A stretch of 64,000 nt of DNA from Chytridium lagenaria (taxonomy: Eukaryota > Chytridiomycota > Chytridiomycetes > Chytridiales > Chytridiaceae), in contig JAHLKC010000010.1 in the NCBI GenBank assembly GCA_025449115.1, forward strand, positions 310,001 to 374,000, given 5' to 3'. The notes beneath the pieces were generated by a model, which did no database searches, was not told the DNA's origin, and saw nothing but the letters and a program-made list of their open reading frames with translations. This document shows, one piece after another, positions 38,592-51,300 of this stretch (its first letter is position 1; each line of letters opens with the position of its first letter). Both the position numbers and the translations under genes were made by a program.

Positions 38592-40398
38592 ATGAACAGG
38601 AGGCCCGTTCTCGGGACCTGACAAACAGTCGCTCTGACCGCGATAGACTCTCAACGCATCCGGCATCTGCGCAAAAGCAGGTATCCTCTTTAAATGCCTA
38701 CAAGAGACCGTTTGCCAAAACTTTGCGGGATGCCGGGGAGAATGGAGGCGACGGACATGAGTCTGAGAGAGCAAAACGACTCAAATCCACCAATGAAGCC
38801 GCAACCTCCTCATCCGAACGGCTCTATCAGTCATCAACGGCATCTTCGAGACAGAAAGCAAGGCCGAAACTCCAGACGGCGTTGGCAAAGGAGAGTTCGA
38901 ACAGGGTGGTCCAGCAACGTCGGACAGTGAACACTAGGAGCAATGAAATGTACCTACACCAATGGCTACGCGGAGTGTGAGCATGCCAATGTCGATTGCG
39001 AGCAAGGCCTCGGTTGCGTCGAGCTCGCGGATCTCTCGTCACAGGTCCGAGGGGGATATCCAAGTTGCTCGATCGGAGAGGCAAACCGCATCGTCCTTGA
39101 AACGGAGCTCGAGTCATTTGAAGGAACGACCCGGGAAGAGGATTGTTGAGCATTTTGAAGTTTCAAAGGATGTGGTTGTTCAAGGGCGAAATCTGGTGTG
39201 GTTCCTGATAAGGCAGAAGCAGTGAGCCTGCCTGTTGCGTCTTCGATGGAAAAGTTAGCGCCGCAATCCTTAGATGCTGATATTAGTGGAGAGGAAACTC
39301 TTGTTGCGATTGAGCCGGAATCGATGATGATTGATAGTGAAGAGGCGAGCTTGATTTCAAAAGAGTCGCAGAAAGTGAGTTTACTTTTTCCTAATCTTTC
39401 AGTTTGTTTGTTCCTCGCAGTGTATGTATTTAACGCAGTTTTAAGATGCCTGTGAATGGGTACGGCGCTTTAGATGTTTCAGAGTATGAAGTTGAGATTT
39501 TTGAACATTCGAAGAGAATGGAGGTAAGAATCTCGTTCTTCTTATCAAATCAATAGTGGTGGTTCATTTAATCCTAGTCACTTATTATTTGTTACCATTC
39601 ATTTGATCCATAAATCTAACTAAAATAGATTGTTACGATGCCAAAATCAAACTACATAGAAATTCAATCTGATCTTACATGGGATATGCGTTCGGAATTG
39701 GTCAACTGGTTGGTGGAGGTCCACTGTAAGCTCAGGCTATTGCCGGAGACTTTATACTATGCAGTCAACGTTGTCGACCGTTTCCTGTCCACCAAAGCCA
39801 TCCCCGTCACAAAGCTTCTTCTCGTTGGCGTCACCTCTCTCTTTATCGCCTGCAAGTACGAAGAAGTACAAATTCCCGCCGTCGCCGTCATGGCGTACAT
39901 GGTCAACAACGCACACAACGTTGACGAGATTATCAAGGCTGAGAGATATGTCCTCCATATGTTGCAATTTGATCTTGGGTATCCCGGGCCCTTGATGTTT
40001 TTAAGACGGATCTCGAGAGCTGATCGGTATGAACCTCATGCGAGGCTTTTGGCGAAATATCTTTTGGAGGCAACATTGGTGGATGAGCAATTTTTGGAGG
40101 TGAAGCCGTCGTATTTGGCGGCGAGTGCCATGTATCTTTCGAGAAAGTTGTTGGCGGACCGTGAATGGGTAGGCTCTCAGATTCTTGAATTTTACTTTGC
40201 TAATGACTGTTGTGATAGTGTAAGATGCATGTTGAACTTAGCGGCTACACTGAAGAAGAGATTTTCCCCTGCGCTAAATTGATTTTTCAACTTGTTGCCA
40301 ACCCAGTTCGACTGCCGAATGTGCTAAAAAAGTACAGTGACTCGCAGTACTCGCAGGTGGCTCTGTTTGTAGAGTCCCTCGTTCAAAGGATGAAGTAG
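38592..40398 (+). CDS. B-type mitotic cyclin
   Basis: Regulatory subunit of the mitotic CDK1 kinase. ATG 38592 opens MNRRPVLG, and adding one G near 38614 continues to DLTN, giving RPVLGDLTN, a canonical destruction box (RxxLxxxxN) like RTALGDIGN of cyclin B. A basic, Ser-rich region follows, with several introns and small frame problems. The cyclin box is strong: EYEVEIFEHSKRMEIVTMP, YIEIQSDLTWDMRSELVNWL followed by VEVHCKLRLLPETLYYAVN, VDRFLSTKAIPVTKLLLVGV and SLFIACKYEEVQIPAV. The second cyclin fold includes EFLEVKPSYLAASAMYLSRK-like sequence, then across an intron (GTAGGC to GATAG near 40168-40219) HVELSGYTEEEIFPCAKLI and ends SLVQRMK, TAG 40396-40398. The family call is certain; the subclass is inferred from the D-box and MRSELVNWL. 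Confidence 0.92.
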
Positions 40399-40488
40399 TT
40401 TTGGTTTTGCATTCAGAAAATACATTGAATATTTATTTTTGTTGAGATTGTCTTAGCAGATTGTCATATTTAAAGCAGTGGCATCTGC

Positions 40489-42828
40489 ATGACAGAGGTG
40501 AAAGGGAAGCAGTTTGGGAACTATGGCCAGGTGCCTGACCTCAATGTGGTCACCCAGATATGGGGTTTCGATCCTATGGAGCTTTTGGCCAGTGTAGAGT
40601 TTCCTAATGATAGGTACGAGAGGTTGTTGAGGCGGTCAAAGGAAGCAAGGATGGTAATTACTTCGACAACCAAACGCCGACATCACCTTCTCATCACCAT
40701 CTCACGCCTCTTTTATTTGTAAACTATTATATATAGCTTGCTATCAGACGGCAAGATATCACCCTTCCAACATCAGATAGTCTTCAAGCATCAGCAGCGA
40801 ATCTCGCCCCTGCAAGAAGCGAGCTCTTTTTAACAACTTCCTCCATGTTGAACGTGAACCTTGATGCAACAAATGGTTTACGGGCGAGCTCTGCAGCACA
40901 TCGACTTCACACTGCCAATGTTACAAATCAAAACACACGAAAAGAGGACATTGCGTTACGGGAGCAGCTTGCAAGGTCTGCTGCAGCTATTCTCGTACAA
41001 TGTTTGTTCCGGGGATGGACCGTGCGAAGGAAATACGTTGCGGTGGTTTACTTTAACCTCACCAAACAATCCGTTTCGAGTAATGAGAGTAAAATATTGG
41101 CGGGGTTACCTGATTTAGATGATCTGAGTGTTCAGGTACTTCATTTATAGACGTCCGCGTTGTGCTGACGAATGACAGGAACGACTATTGAGAAAGTTTA
41201 AGAACTTTTGTAAATTCTTTGAAAGAGCAGATAAACTGCTTCCCGATTTCCCGTATTTCTGTGCTGCATACATACAGTCTACTTTCCGGATGTTTATAGT
41301 GCGAAGGTCATGGTTGAGATTACGTTCTATGACTATGGAAAATAGACACGGGTCTGCTGCTCATGAAGCGAGACAAGAAATGAATCGGTTGGTGGAAAGG
41401 GCAGATTTTAAAGCTGGGACGTGGACAGACGCTGCAAAAAAAATTCAAAGAGCATGGAGAAGTTATTACGTATACATCACCATAAAACCATCATGCTCTA
41501 ACTAATATTTTTTTCTCCCCAGTCTGTCAAAATCTACAGGTTTTATCGCGAACTCATCAAGTTTAGGGAAAAGGGAGACCACGAAAGCTGTTAAAGTTTG
41601 TAAACCCGAAAGAAGCGCAGTTGATTGACGGAGCGACTGGAATTCATGTTAGATTTCGGTTGGGTGGGGTAAGGGACACCATTTATTTTGTTCATGACAT
41701 TTGTTTCAGACAAAATTCCCTCCCACTATTTACTACAAGATATTCGTTCATAGCCGGCTTGTGGATATGAATGCATTCAGTCCAAGGGATTATACGAAAG
41801 AAGTAAAACAGGCTCAACCCAAAGTGTTGTTCACAAAGAAATACGAGTTGCCGCCAGCACGAACGGATGCAGGTTTTAACTTTTTTTAGTTGAGATTTTT
41901 TTCTTATATAAAATTGGATAGATGGATGGTACAAGAGAAATGAGAATAATGGATGGCGGCCTGTATCGGATCGGGTTTGGGATGAAAGGAATGATGAGGT
42001 CACGATATCAACAAGCGAGAAGAGTGTCGCGTATCATTACTCCAAGATAAAGAGACGACAGAATATTGAAAGAAAACGAAAAGAAAAGAAATTAAAATGG
42101 CTGAAAGCAATGTAAGATGATTATTTCATTATTTGTTTTGGTTGAAGATTGTAGTTTTAAAAATAGATTAAAGGTATGAGCAAGGAAGGCATGGGAAATG
42201 GCATCACGAAATCAGCGACCAAAATACTGACACAGAGGGGGACGAGAAGCCACAAACAGAAGAGGATTTGTTGCTAGCTATCAACGAGCTGGAAAAAGAC
42301 ATTGACCACGATATCATGCGAAAATGGGTGTGTGCACTGGATTTTGAGGATTACGTTAATAATTGGATGAGCATCTCCATGACCGGAAAATCAGATGGTT
42401 TGTTGTACCCTTCTCGGAAACACTTATCTAATTTGCGTTAAAAAAGATCCTGCAACGTTTGATATTGACGATGATGGTGAATCGGACAATGGTCAGGGTC
42501 TATCCAAGAAGCTACGACATGCGAGAGACTTCTCGACGTTTGAAGGAGAGGTGGAGGAGGATCGAGAGAGCTGATGGCGGAGATTGACTTGTTTCGCCGT
42601 ATTGCTGATGAGACGCAGTCGCAGTCTGTGGATAGGGAAGATAATGCTTCGCATCTTGATATGGCACTTGGCACAGTGGCAGCCGCAGGCAGTGAGTTTG
42701 GTGGTAGTAGTGTTGGAGGAGGAGTTGGCGGTAGCGCTGGGAAGAAGAAGGAAAGGCCATGGTCAGGGCGCTCGGCCCGCAGCGTGCAGGATGTTTTCCT
42801 CTCTAAACAAGATGATGAAGAATTCTAA
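40489..42828 (+). CDS. MFI: MFI/C11orf65-like IQ-motif protein
   Basis: Homologue of vertebrate MFI (C11orf65, proposed mitochondrial fission inhibitor) with an N-terminal extension. ATG 40489 gives MTEVKGKQFGNYGQVPDLNV. IQ-like helices: ARSAAAILVQCLFRGWTVRR (about 40975-41030), AAYIQSTFRMFIVRRSWLRL (about 41265-41325) and AAKKIQRAWRSYY (about 41430-41470). The diagnostic region reads LLKFVNPKEAQLIDGATGIH followed by VRFRLGG, then KFPPTIYYKIFVHSRLVD, NENNGWRPVSDRVWDE and YHYSKIKRRQNIERKRKEK, closely following the human protein. One base seems missing near 41580 (GDPRKLL expected) and another near 42572. The acidic, Gly-rich tail ends SKQDDEEF. Cellular role in fungi is unknown; IQ motifs suggest calmodulin binding. 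Confidence 0.78.
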
Positions 42829-43488
42829 GATATTATGTGCTCAAAAAAAAGGCATAGCTTCTTATGTTTGAATCTCGTGAAAAAAAGTGGTTCCATTAGC
42901 CTCCAGTACAGAGTGTGGACCAAAAAGCATAATTCTCCATCGTGTCTAATCACACTTTGAAGAGCGTATATAAGACCGCTGCAGTGTGATGGGCATTACA
43001 CTCCACTAAAAAACAACTTTTTCATGAATCAGGAAGAAATGAAAGAATATACATAGGCATCCAAAGATTGAGTCCGAGCCCAAAAGCCAGCATTTGACTC
43101 TTTCGCCATTCACCAAGGATTCCTTGCCACACATCGGCATGTAAGATCAGTTAAAGATTTCTGTATGCTCTTCAAGCACTCAAAAAACTCTACGAGCCTC
43201 GTATCTCTTGCAGCACTTGGATATCGCGATGAGGATGTCGCAGAACGATGAATAGTTTTTTCAAGCATCGTGCAAGCACGCATCTTTACCAACCACAAAA
43301 ATAGCAATTCGTTTTTGCAAAATTCAAAATTCAACAAAAACGCCGCAATCGGAGGTTGCCATCCATCCCTTCATCCCCTCCTCAATCCCTCATACACAAA
43401 ATCTCTCTCACACACACACCACACACACACACATACCATAGGAATTGCTAGCCTTTAACAGCAGTTCACCACATCCGGTACCGACATT
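42829..43488. other. Intergenic region with CA microsatellite
   Basis: 660 bp between the MFI-like and Barentsz-like genes. A CA-rich microsatellite spans about 43408-43433, 50-80 bp before the next start codon. A minus-strand ORF at 43110-43337 has no family resemblance. No other feature seen. Confidence 0.35.
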
Positions 43489-46296
43489 ATGAGCCCGTTG
43501 CGTGGACGGCGGAGGGGGCCTCGCAAGGACGACCTTAGTGAGGATGACAGCGACCATGAGCAAAGTTTTGTTGCCAGCGATTCGGAAAAGGACGAGGAAG
43601 ACGACGAGAACGACAGTGAGGAGGAGGAGGAAGAGGAAGACGAGGAGGAGGGTGGAGAAGAAAATGGGGATGTCAAGGAAGGTGCCGTCTCTGAGGAGTC
43701 TGTTCCAATTTTGTCCGAAGTCGGTGAAATTGACATCGGCAAAGGCGAAAACGTTGGAACCGTAAGCAAGCCGGATACATCAAGTGCGGATATCGAATCG
43801 ACTTCTGCTCAGGTTGGGAGAACCAAGGGTACGAGGGATCAACAAGGGGATGAAAGAAGGAAGCAACGACCAAACACAAATAAGAGCCGAGGTCATCCTA
43901 ACGCAACAGGGGAGGAGGGTGTTTCGAGGTCTGGAGACAGAAATGATGAGAAGTTTTGGTCGAAGGGAGTGAATTCTTCCAGAGGTCAAAAAGGGGATGC
44001 GTATTGGCTGCATGATGATAGGAATGGCTTTAACAAGAGAGGCGGGTTCAGGTATGTTTGCAAAATAGTTTTGCCCGATATTCATATTAACTCTTCACAG
44101 GGGGCGGGGACGAGGGGGTGCAGGGTATGGCAGGCGCGGAGGATATATCGGTCAAGGTCGTGAAGGGTATGCGGCGTCATCGTCTCAGCGGGAGGAACCA
44201 TCTAAACTAGTCGAAAAGTCAAACGGTGACGAGGAGCTTGTCGTTGACTTTAAGGACATCCAGTCAATTACAAAGGAATGGGGAACTGCTTCAGGCCCGA
44301 CTGAGGAATGGGGTGCCTCTCCTTCTTTGGTGGAAGAATGGGGTGCATCACCTGCCGTTGATGAGTGGGGTTCAAATCCGCCATCTCCTTCAGCTGAACC
44401 AGGACGAATCGATCCAAGGCAGGATGACGCTAGCGATCCCGCTTATCCTCCTCGGGGCGCCCCTCAACGTGGAGGATTGACCAGGGCAGCGTCAACGAGA
44501 ACGGGGTATGGAAAGCGTGGGTATGGCAAGCCTGCGCCGACTGGACTGGTGGAAGTGAATGCTAGGGGATCTCGATACGGATCAAGCAATTCTCAAGCAA
44601 GGGAACCTAGCTCTGATGGGAAATGGACTCATGATAAGTTTAAGCCCGAAATCGAGGATCCTCCAGAGCTGAATCGTAGGCGTAGCTGGGGTGGACAACG
44701 TGAGGTATGTTCTATGCACACTTTTCCATTATTAATATCTTGTTTATTCCTATTCTTTGCTGTTTTTAATAACTTTTTCCAGTCGCGTCGCCCACCTCGC
44801 AGTAATAACGATACCATGCAGAAGAAAAGGTCTTCTGTGTCAAGCTTCAAGCAGATTATCCCAGAAACCGATCAAAAAAATTCCCATTCACCTCCTTCCC
44901 GAGCTTCTTCTGTCAGGAGAGATTCTGACGCCAAGGTTGATGTAGATAGCGCAGCAGATTCACCTGCGACAACCGCTTCACAGCCCAATCTCTCAGAAAC
45001 GGCTGATTCGCCCAGTGCTGCGCTGAAACAGCCCGCACCTCGTCGCTTGGCGTTCGGGTCTGGGGGTGCATTACCGCTGTGGAGGAAAGCGGCGGGAGAG
45101 GCTGCAGCTGAAGCTCAAATTGCTGCTGAAGCTGCGAAAAAGCAAGCATCCTTAAGGGGGGCTCGGAAAGCGACTGTGTCAAAGGCGGAAACACACGACT
45201 CTGTTTCGCAGGCACCGACAAAGAGTAAACGCTATATGGGAAGTAAAGCAGTGGACGAAACCTTTTTGAACGAGGGATCAGAGGAGGCGCTTAAACAATG
45301 TTGGTGTTTTTATTTGTCCGCATATGAATCTGACTTTAATTTAGCTGTCAATGCGCCTGAGTTCGTGCCAAAGTCTGTTTTGGCTGAGCACACGAGCTTG
45401 AACAGTGAATCCAGCATGACTGTCGTTCAAGAAGAGGAAGGAAATGCAGAGGATGGAGTTACCTCGTACCCAAGCCGAAAGGAAAATATCTCGGAACGCA
45501 GGAAAAACTTTAGAAAGGAGCGTGGGCTCTCTGGAAAGAGTTACAATCAAAATGACCAAAATTACTCGAATGACGCTCGCAATTTCTCTGGAAGGGAGTT
45601 ACAATCATCAGGGAAAGAAGATATGGTTGCGAATGTCGGGCCTGACGTATCCCCCTTCGCCCAGGAATTCGTGCCGGATGGTGCTCCGTCTGGCCGGTAT
45701 GCACCGCGGCCACCACGCCGTGGAAGAGGAGGATACAACTCGTATCAACGTGGTGACAGACCTCCCTCCCAAAACTCGGAGCAACAGCAATGGGCTCCCA
45801 TGCCTCAGAACACAACTGATCATAATCAAGAGTATATGGGGCCTATGATGTATGAGGAATATCCTCAGTACATGCCTAATCAAGACGATGGATCTATACC
45901 CATTCACCCCGTCATGACTCATTCTGGTCATGTTGTTCTCATGACAGAGGGTGGTCTTATGGTCCCCACCGAAAACTTTATGTATGGTGGGTACCCTCAG
46001 TATCATCAAGGAATGCCGATTTATATGCCCCAGCAATATCCCTCCGACCTTTCTGCTCCTCAGCAGTATTACGCACAACCCCTTACATACCTTCCGCTAC
46101 CCTCCCAGTCGTCTACCCTCTCCCTGCCGACCCTTCGTTTGCTAGTGAGATGCCACCGCCTCAATTGATGGTGGTGCCACCTTTGCTTACATCAAGGGGT
46201 ATTGAGATCAAAGACCCTAGTTCAAATAAGAAAGTCGTCCTTGCTGAGAGGAAGGAAAAGCCTATTTCAGAACCGTCTTTGGCGGAAGCTAGCTGA
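43489..46296 (+). CDS. CASC3: Barentsz/CASC3-like exon-junction-complex protein
   Basis: Probable Btz-domain (CASC3/MLN51) protein; in animals Btz clamps eIF4A3 on RNA in the exon junction complex. ATG 43489 gives MSPLRGRRRGPRKDDLSEDD and a highly acidic segment. The Btz-like region has GDAYWLHDDRNGF, an RGG stretch, then after about 200 residues SDGKWTHDKFKPEIEDPPEL, corresponding to the paired F-x-x-HD-x-R and W-x-HDKF motifs of the eIF4A3-binding domain. Between them are four EWG repeats (KEWGTASGP, EEWGASPSL, EEWGASPAV, DEWGSNPPS). The tail is low complexity, PQY/YPQ-rich, and after one frame slip near 46090 ends in PPPQLMVVPPLLTSRGIEIK and SLAEAS, TGA 46294-46296. Introns near 44053-44100 and 44706-44783. 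The call rests on short motifs, so a different RGG-rich RNA-binding protein remains possible. Confidence 0.58.
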
Positions 46297-46828
46297 TATT
46301 GGAATTAATGCTGTAGGGTTGGCATCTGGCTTTCAGCTCTTAAACCTTTTTATTTTATTGCTTTTTCAACAACATCTCCCAGACTACAGCCAAATCTTTC
46401 TCACTTCCGTTTTTGGCCCCTAAATCTTTCTGTTATGTCCATGCCTTTTTGTTTGTTTCCTTGATTTCTTTCCTTTTTCTCTACTTTTATTTCTTGAATT
46501 TTGGGTTTTGTTTTGTTTCTCGAGCAGATGTTGATGAAAACTGTTTGTTTGGATTATTTCACTTTGTATTTTTGAAGTTAGAGAGGCGGGAACTGGAGAA
46601 TATGGAATCACTCATCACAGTTGGCATTATTCCATTTTGCTTTTTGTCTCGCTTCTTACACCATTTGAGGTTTCTTTATCACGGAGCCTTTTTTTTTCAC
46701 TTTTTTTTTAAGGAAATTCCATTACAACCTCCTCCTGAGGAATTGAACCATTGAATTTTCTGAGTGAATTGAACCATTGAATGTATTGATCCGTACGGTT
46801 GATTTTGGATAAAAGAGAGGAGGTTTGC
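46297..46828. other. Convergent 3' region with 16-bp direct repeat
   Basis: 532 bp between the convergent Barentsz-like and PanB genes. It is T-rich in its first half. The 16-mer GAATTGAACCATTGAA occurs at 46740-46755 and again at 46766-46781, with a 10-bp spacer. No gene is recognised. Confidence 0.45.
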
Positions 46829-48003
46829 TCATAGTGTGTTTGAGGATTTGCTATCCTCAATAGCACACCATTCTTCAAACTTTTCCAATTCTCCAGCTTC
46901 CATTTTATATGTGTGCTCTGCGGCCGGGAAAGCTCGAGATCTCACTTCTTCGCCGTATTTCTCCATAGCAGCAACGATGACGGGGTCGAGGTTTGCGTAT
47001 AATTTACAAAATCTTTAGATTGGTGAGCGTTCGACTGGGAGAAAAAAACATTACTTTGGAAGAAACTTATCAAACATGCCAAGCATGTCGAGTTGGACTA
47101 GAACTTGACCTGAGCAGCCATTTCCTGCGCCGATACCGATTGTTGGGACTGTGATTTTCGCGTGATGTATGAGGCAACTTGTGCGGGAACTGCTTCCAAC
47201 ACTATTGCGAAACAACCAGCTTCTTGAAGCGCTCTGGCATCATCAAGAAGTTTCTTTGCCTGTGGAATATAAAGTGTGTTTAGATGTAAAAATGAATTGT
47301 TTAAACTAACAAACCTTTTCCACGGATTTTCCTTGAACTCGGAACCCGCCTAACGATGATGACCTCTGAGGAGTGAGGCCGATATGGCCCAAAACTGGGA
47401 TTCCAACTTTTGTGATTCGATCAATGGTAGAAGCCATCTCAACACCTCCTTCCAGCTTCACAGCTTCCACCATTCCTTCTCTTACAAATCTGACGGAAGA
47501 TTGTAAGGCCTGTTCTGCGGAGCATTCGTAGGTTCCGAATGGGAGGTCTCCAACAATAAATGGAATTTTACTGCCTCTCGCTACGGCTTTAGAGTGATGG
47601 ATCATTTCCTAAAAGTGTCAGTGATGGAAGGAATGGGGGTGTTTACATCCAAAGTGATCCTATTTGTGGAGTCGTAGCCTAGCGCTACCATTGCCAAAGA
47701 ATCTCCTACAAGGCAAACATCGATCCCACCTTTGTCGACGAATACTCCGGAAGGATAATCGTAGGCGGTCATCATAGTGATGGGTACGTCATTCTTGTAA
47801 AGTTTCTGAAGGGATTGAATTGTGATCTTCTTCCGTTCTACTTCCGTTAATCAATATTACGGATCCTTCTGCGAATGATGCATTACCTTTAGCGACTGTC
47901 TTTTCCACTGGATGTTATAGGAACTGCAGCGGACTATCGAACTCGAAAACGCACGATGCGTCGAGGGTCTTGAGAGACATGCAAGGAGTTTGTCAAAAAC
48001 CAT
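46829..48003 (-). CDS. panB: Ketopantoate hydroxymethyltransferase (PanB/Ecm31)
   Basis: 3-methyl-2-oxobutanoate hydroxymethyltransferase, first committed step of pantothenate/CoA synthesis, transferring a one-carbon unit from methylenetetrahydrofolate to ketoisovalerate. Start ATG 48001-48003 yields [20 protein letters not shown] followed by [10 protein letters not shown], a basic, Ser-rich, acid-free stretch typical of mitochondrial presequences. The enzyme follows: [80 protein letters not shown] with [45 protein letters not shown] and [20 protein letters not shown]. It ends [20 protein letters not shown] and SSNTL, TGA 46829-46831. Four or five introns. The exon 1/2 junction near 47840-47890 is one base out of frame. 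Confidence 0.9.
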
Positions 48004-48323
48004 TTCTTTCGCGTGATTTTAACCGAGGCGACTTTTTATATGTGAATATCGGGACTTTGCCGACGGAGTAACTAAATTCAAGTAAAACTGACACCACCAT
48101 CAACGCCTCATGATCTGTTCATGGTCCCATGCTTGTCACGTAATTACACCGTTCTTACTTTTCCACATCTTTCATCCCATAACCTAGATGCATTAAAACT
48201 CTCGCCAGCTATCAAAAGCGAAGTGCTTCAAATTAACACTTCTCTGGCAAGTCTATTTTCATAATCTTTCGCTAAGCATATGCTCGCTTTTATTTACATT
48301 CTAAAAGTTGCTACTTGCCGGCC
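48004..48323. other. Gap between PanB and GPCR A
   Basis: 320 bp lying 5' of PanB and 3' of GPCR A, both on the minus strand. It presumably holds the PanB promoter and the GPCR A 3' UTR. No ORF or motif is assigned. Confidence 0.3.
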
Positions 48324-51300
48324 CTATGTGTTAGGCTTTCCTTTCAGCTCCGAAAGCTCTGACTTCATAATCATAAGCTCCAATTTCAGAGTGTTGATTT
48401 CCGACTTCAGTGAAGCATTTTCCGACTCAAGCTTATACACAGCTGCATCTTTATGCTTGAGAATTTTCTCTTTCTCTTCCAGCTTTTTGCTGGTATCATC
48501 AATAGTTATTCCAATATTTGAACTGGATTGAATCATCGACGCATTCTTTTCGCTTCCTTGAGACGCGCTGTTCATAAATGTGTCGTTGTTGTTTCCCCTG
48601 CCAGCACGGATCTCTTGCAATTTTGGAACACTGTAGCTTTGTTAGATATACAAAAAAGGATGTTAATAGCATATTAACTTACAATAAACTGTATATTACT
48701 CCTGTTTGCGTAAATATGACTACGAGTGACTCTATCACGAATATTACATCTGTAAACGTTAATGTTAATTTAGATATTTTAACGTTATCAATACCTGGAT
48801 CCTTTACAGCGAAATTCGAGATAGCGTTCTACATTATATTGACAAAAGGTCAGGGAACATACGTAAACTTGAAGGCCTTATAACTCACCAAAACAATTCC
48901 GATTACGACCCAGTTGTAGATGGCGATTGAAATCCATTTGGATTCATTAAATGCACTTGGTGTGTTTCGTATGGTGTAGGTCAGCCATACTCCGGCTGCC
49001 AAAGTCAAGACCATGGCACCCAGGCAAATAAAGTTCTACACAAAAGGTAAACATAATTTTAGCATATATACCCACTAAGCCATAAGGAAGAACAATGGCA
49101 GAGTTTCCTACATAATTACTGAAATTGCAGTGGGGGTTTTCGTCAAAAGACAGTACAGTGCCGTTTTTAGCCACGTTAGCAACTATGTCGACTTTCAAAT
49201 AAGGTCTTTGACTTGGAATAACGGTCCAAACTACGAGAAGGGCAATCCAAAGGGCTATGAAGGTGACGAAGTACATCATCATAGTGCTGTCATTCATCTT
49301 TCGTACTTTGTTTTTCTTGCTTACGAAAATCACGCTGATGCGATATGTCTATTATGCTAGCTTAGATAAGCAAAACGAAGTCTTTACCTTTACGATAAGT
49401 GCGCCAAAAACCACGGCGAACCCTAGATACTTCAACCAACTAAAGACAACGCAGGAACTATCCGTCTATTTTGAAGCGATAAATGATATTGGTTAAATAA
49501 AAACACATTGAAATTGATAAATCCAGTTACATAAATTGGGCCGTCGCTAATATCTCACCATAGGATAAATGGAGAAAATATATATGCCAACATACGAGAT
49601 ATTTGCGCCGAGAAGAATTCTATTCATAAAATTAGCAAGAAAAACGAAAATCAGACACACAATCTAATAAAGCAACACTTCAAGAGTCATACTTACAATG
49701 CAAGAAATTTGGGTGATGAAGCCATAAATATCTTCACCTTGATATTAATTATCATAGCGATAAACAACGAGAATGAGAACATCGAGCATATCGCGACGAT
49801 TGCGACGAAGGCATAGCGCATAGGTTTGCTTGCCTTAAACTGAATGCTTGGAATTATTGGCGGCGGTGGAGGAGCTAACTTTCCGCCCAAGAAGAGAAGG
49901 GTTCCATGTTATATATTACGCTGTTGTTTCTCCACCATCTTCCGACCGTGACCCCTTGAACCCCTTGCTTTCTGCTAGATACATTGACAAGCTTATACGA
50001 CCATATATCCTGTTCCATTTGCACGTCACCAGCCGAATCAACAAAAACTGTACGTCCATACTGGTCACTGACTGAAGCATTATTGATTAGTTGGGTAATG
50101 TTTCCTCCCGCGACCGCCATTGTTCGACGATTATTAATGTCATCTACTGTTATGCGGCCCGTTTTGGTGTACTTCCAAATTACAGTCAATTTTGGGCGCT
50201 CCGCGAAAAACTACATACATGATCAAAGATGCCAGTTAAAATTTTCGCGCATTTCACGGTGTTTTGCATATAGTCGGTTGGCCGAATAATCATATACCCA
50301 ATGTTCATGGCAAACAGCGACATGTAGCCATCAATATAGCGTAGATTTTCACCAGTACATTGGTTTCCGGCAGCCTGCATGGTCACTGATTGGTTGTTCA
50401 CGACCTTGCTAGACGCTTTAGCTCACATACAATACACCGGCGGCCGGATGACAGAATATGTACTAAATCTGAACTCACAGTTTGAAAGAGAAACTTTGGT
50501 ATAACAGAGGCGATGGTAAGTTCAGTGTTGTTCGGGCAATTCGAGGGAAGACGTAACCTGCTGTAGCAGCGGTGAAAGGTATGATAGAAGACTGCTTGAA
50601 CGTTTTCGCGACGCCTGGAAGGACAGGCGACTCGTTGGAAATAAAAAGATTTCCCACCATAATCTCATTGCAACAGCGTCTGAATTCGAGCCATCAGGAA
50701 GAAGCGTCCTGTCCTCGAATAGCGGTGTTTGAACTTGCCACATTCCGTAATATTTCTAAGAATCGCTTGTGCGTTTCCAGTAAAAGCACCGTCGGACCAT
50801 CCTGTGGATGGCAAGACATGGGAGAAGTGGAGAAATTAAGACAGTAAGTTGAGCCAATACACAGAGTAAACGGACCAGTTGTAGATATCATAAAGTAATC
50901 TCCATTTAACATATTTAACTGACTTGCGGACCTCATTATACTGACAATTGGGGTTGAAGCAATGATAAGAATTACTTGAACGCGCCCGTCAATAAATGTT
51001 TGAAGTTCCTCTCGAAAGTCAGCCTTGGTAGTATCGTAATTCGTCACTAGCGAAACTGATATATTATAGCTCGCAGCATTTAATTGAAGAAGTTGCGTCA
51101 TGCCCGTTCCCAACTGTTTTGACGTTAAGCTCGCTCTTGGAAGAAATACACAGCAGCCTTACCTCATCCGAAGACGTAAGGATTCCTATGGTGGTTCTAT
51201 TAAACGAATTAGCTACAGAGAGCATAGCACGGGCCTGGACTGGAAACACGTATACATTAGCTCAGAAATATTCGTTAATGGTTCCTACGTGATGCGGTCG

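Noticed and set aside
43110..43337. 75-codon minus-strand ORF between two plus-strand genes
   Set aside because: No Met at the ORF start and no recognised motif; the probable promoter region of the Barentsz-like gene explains the interval.
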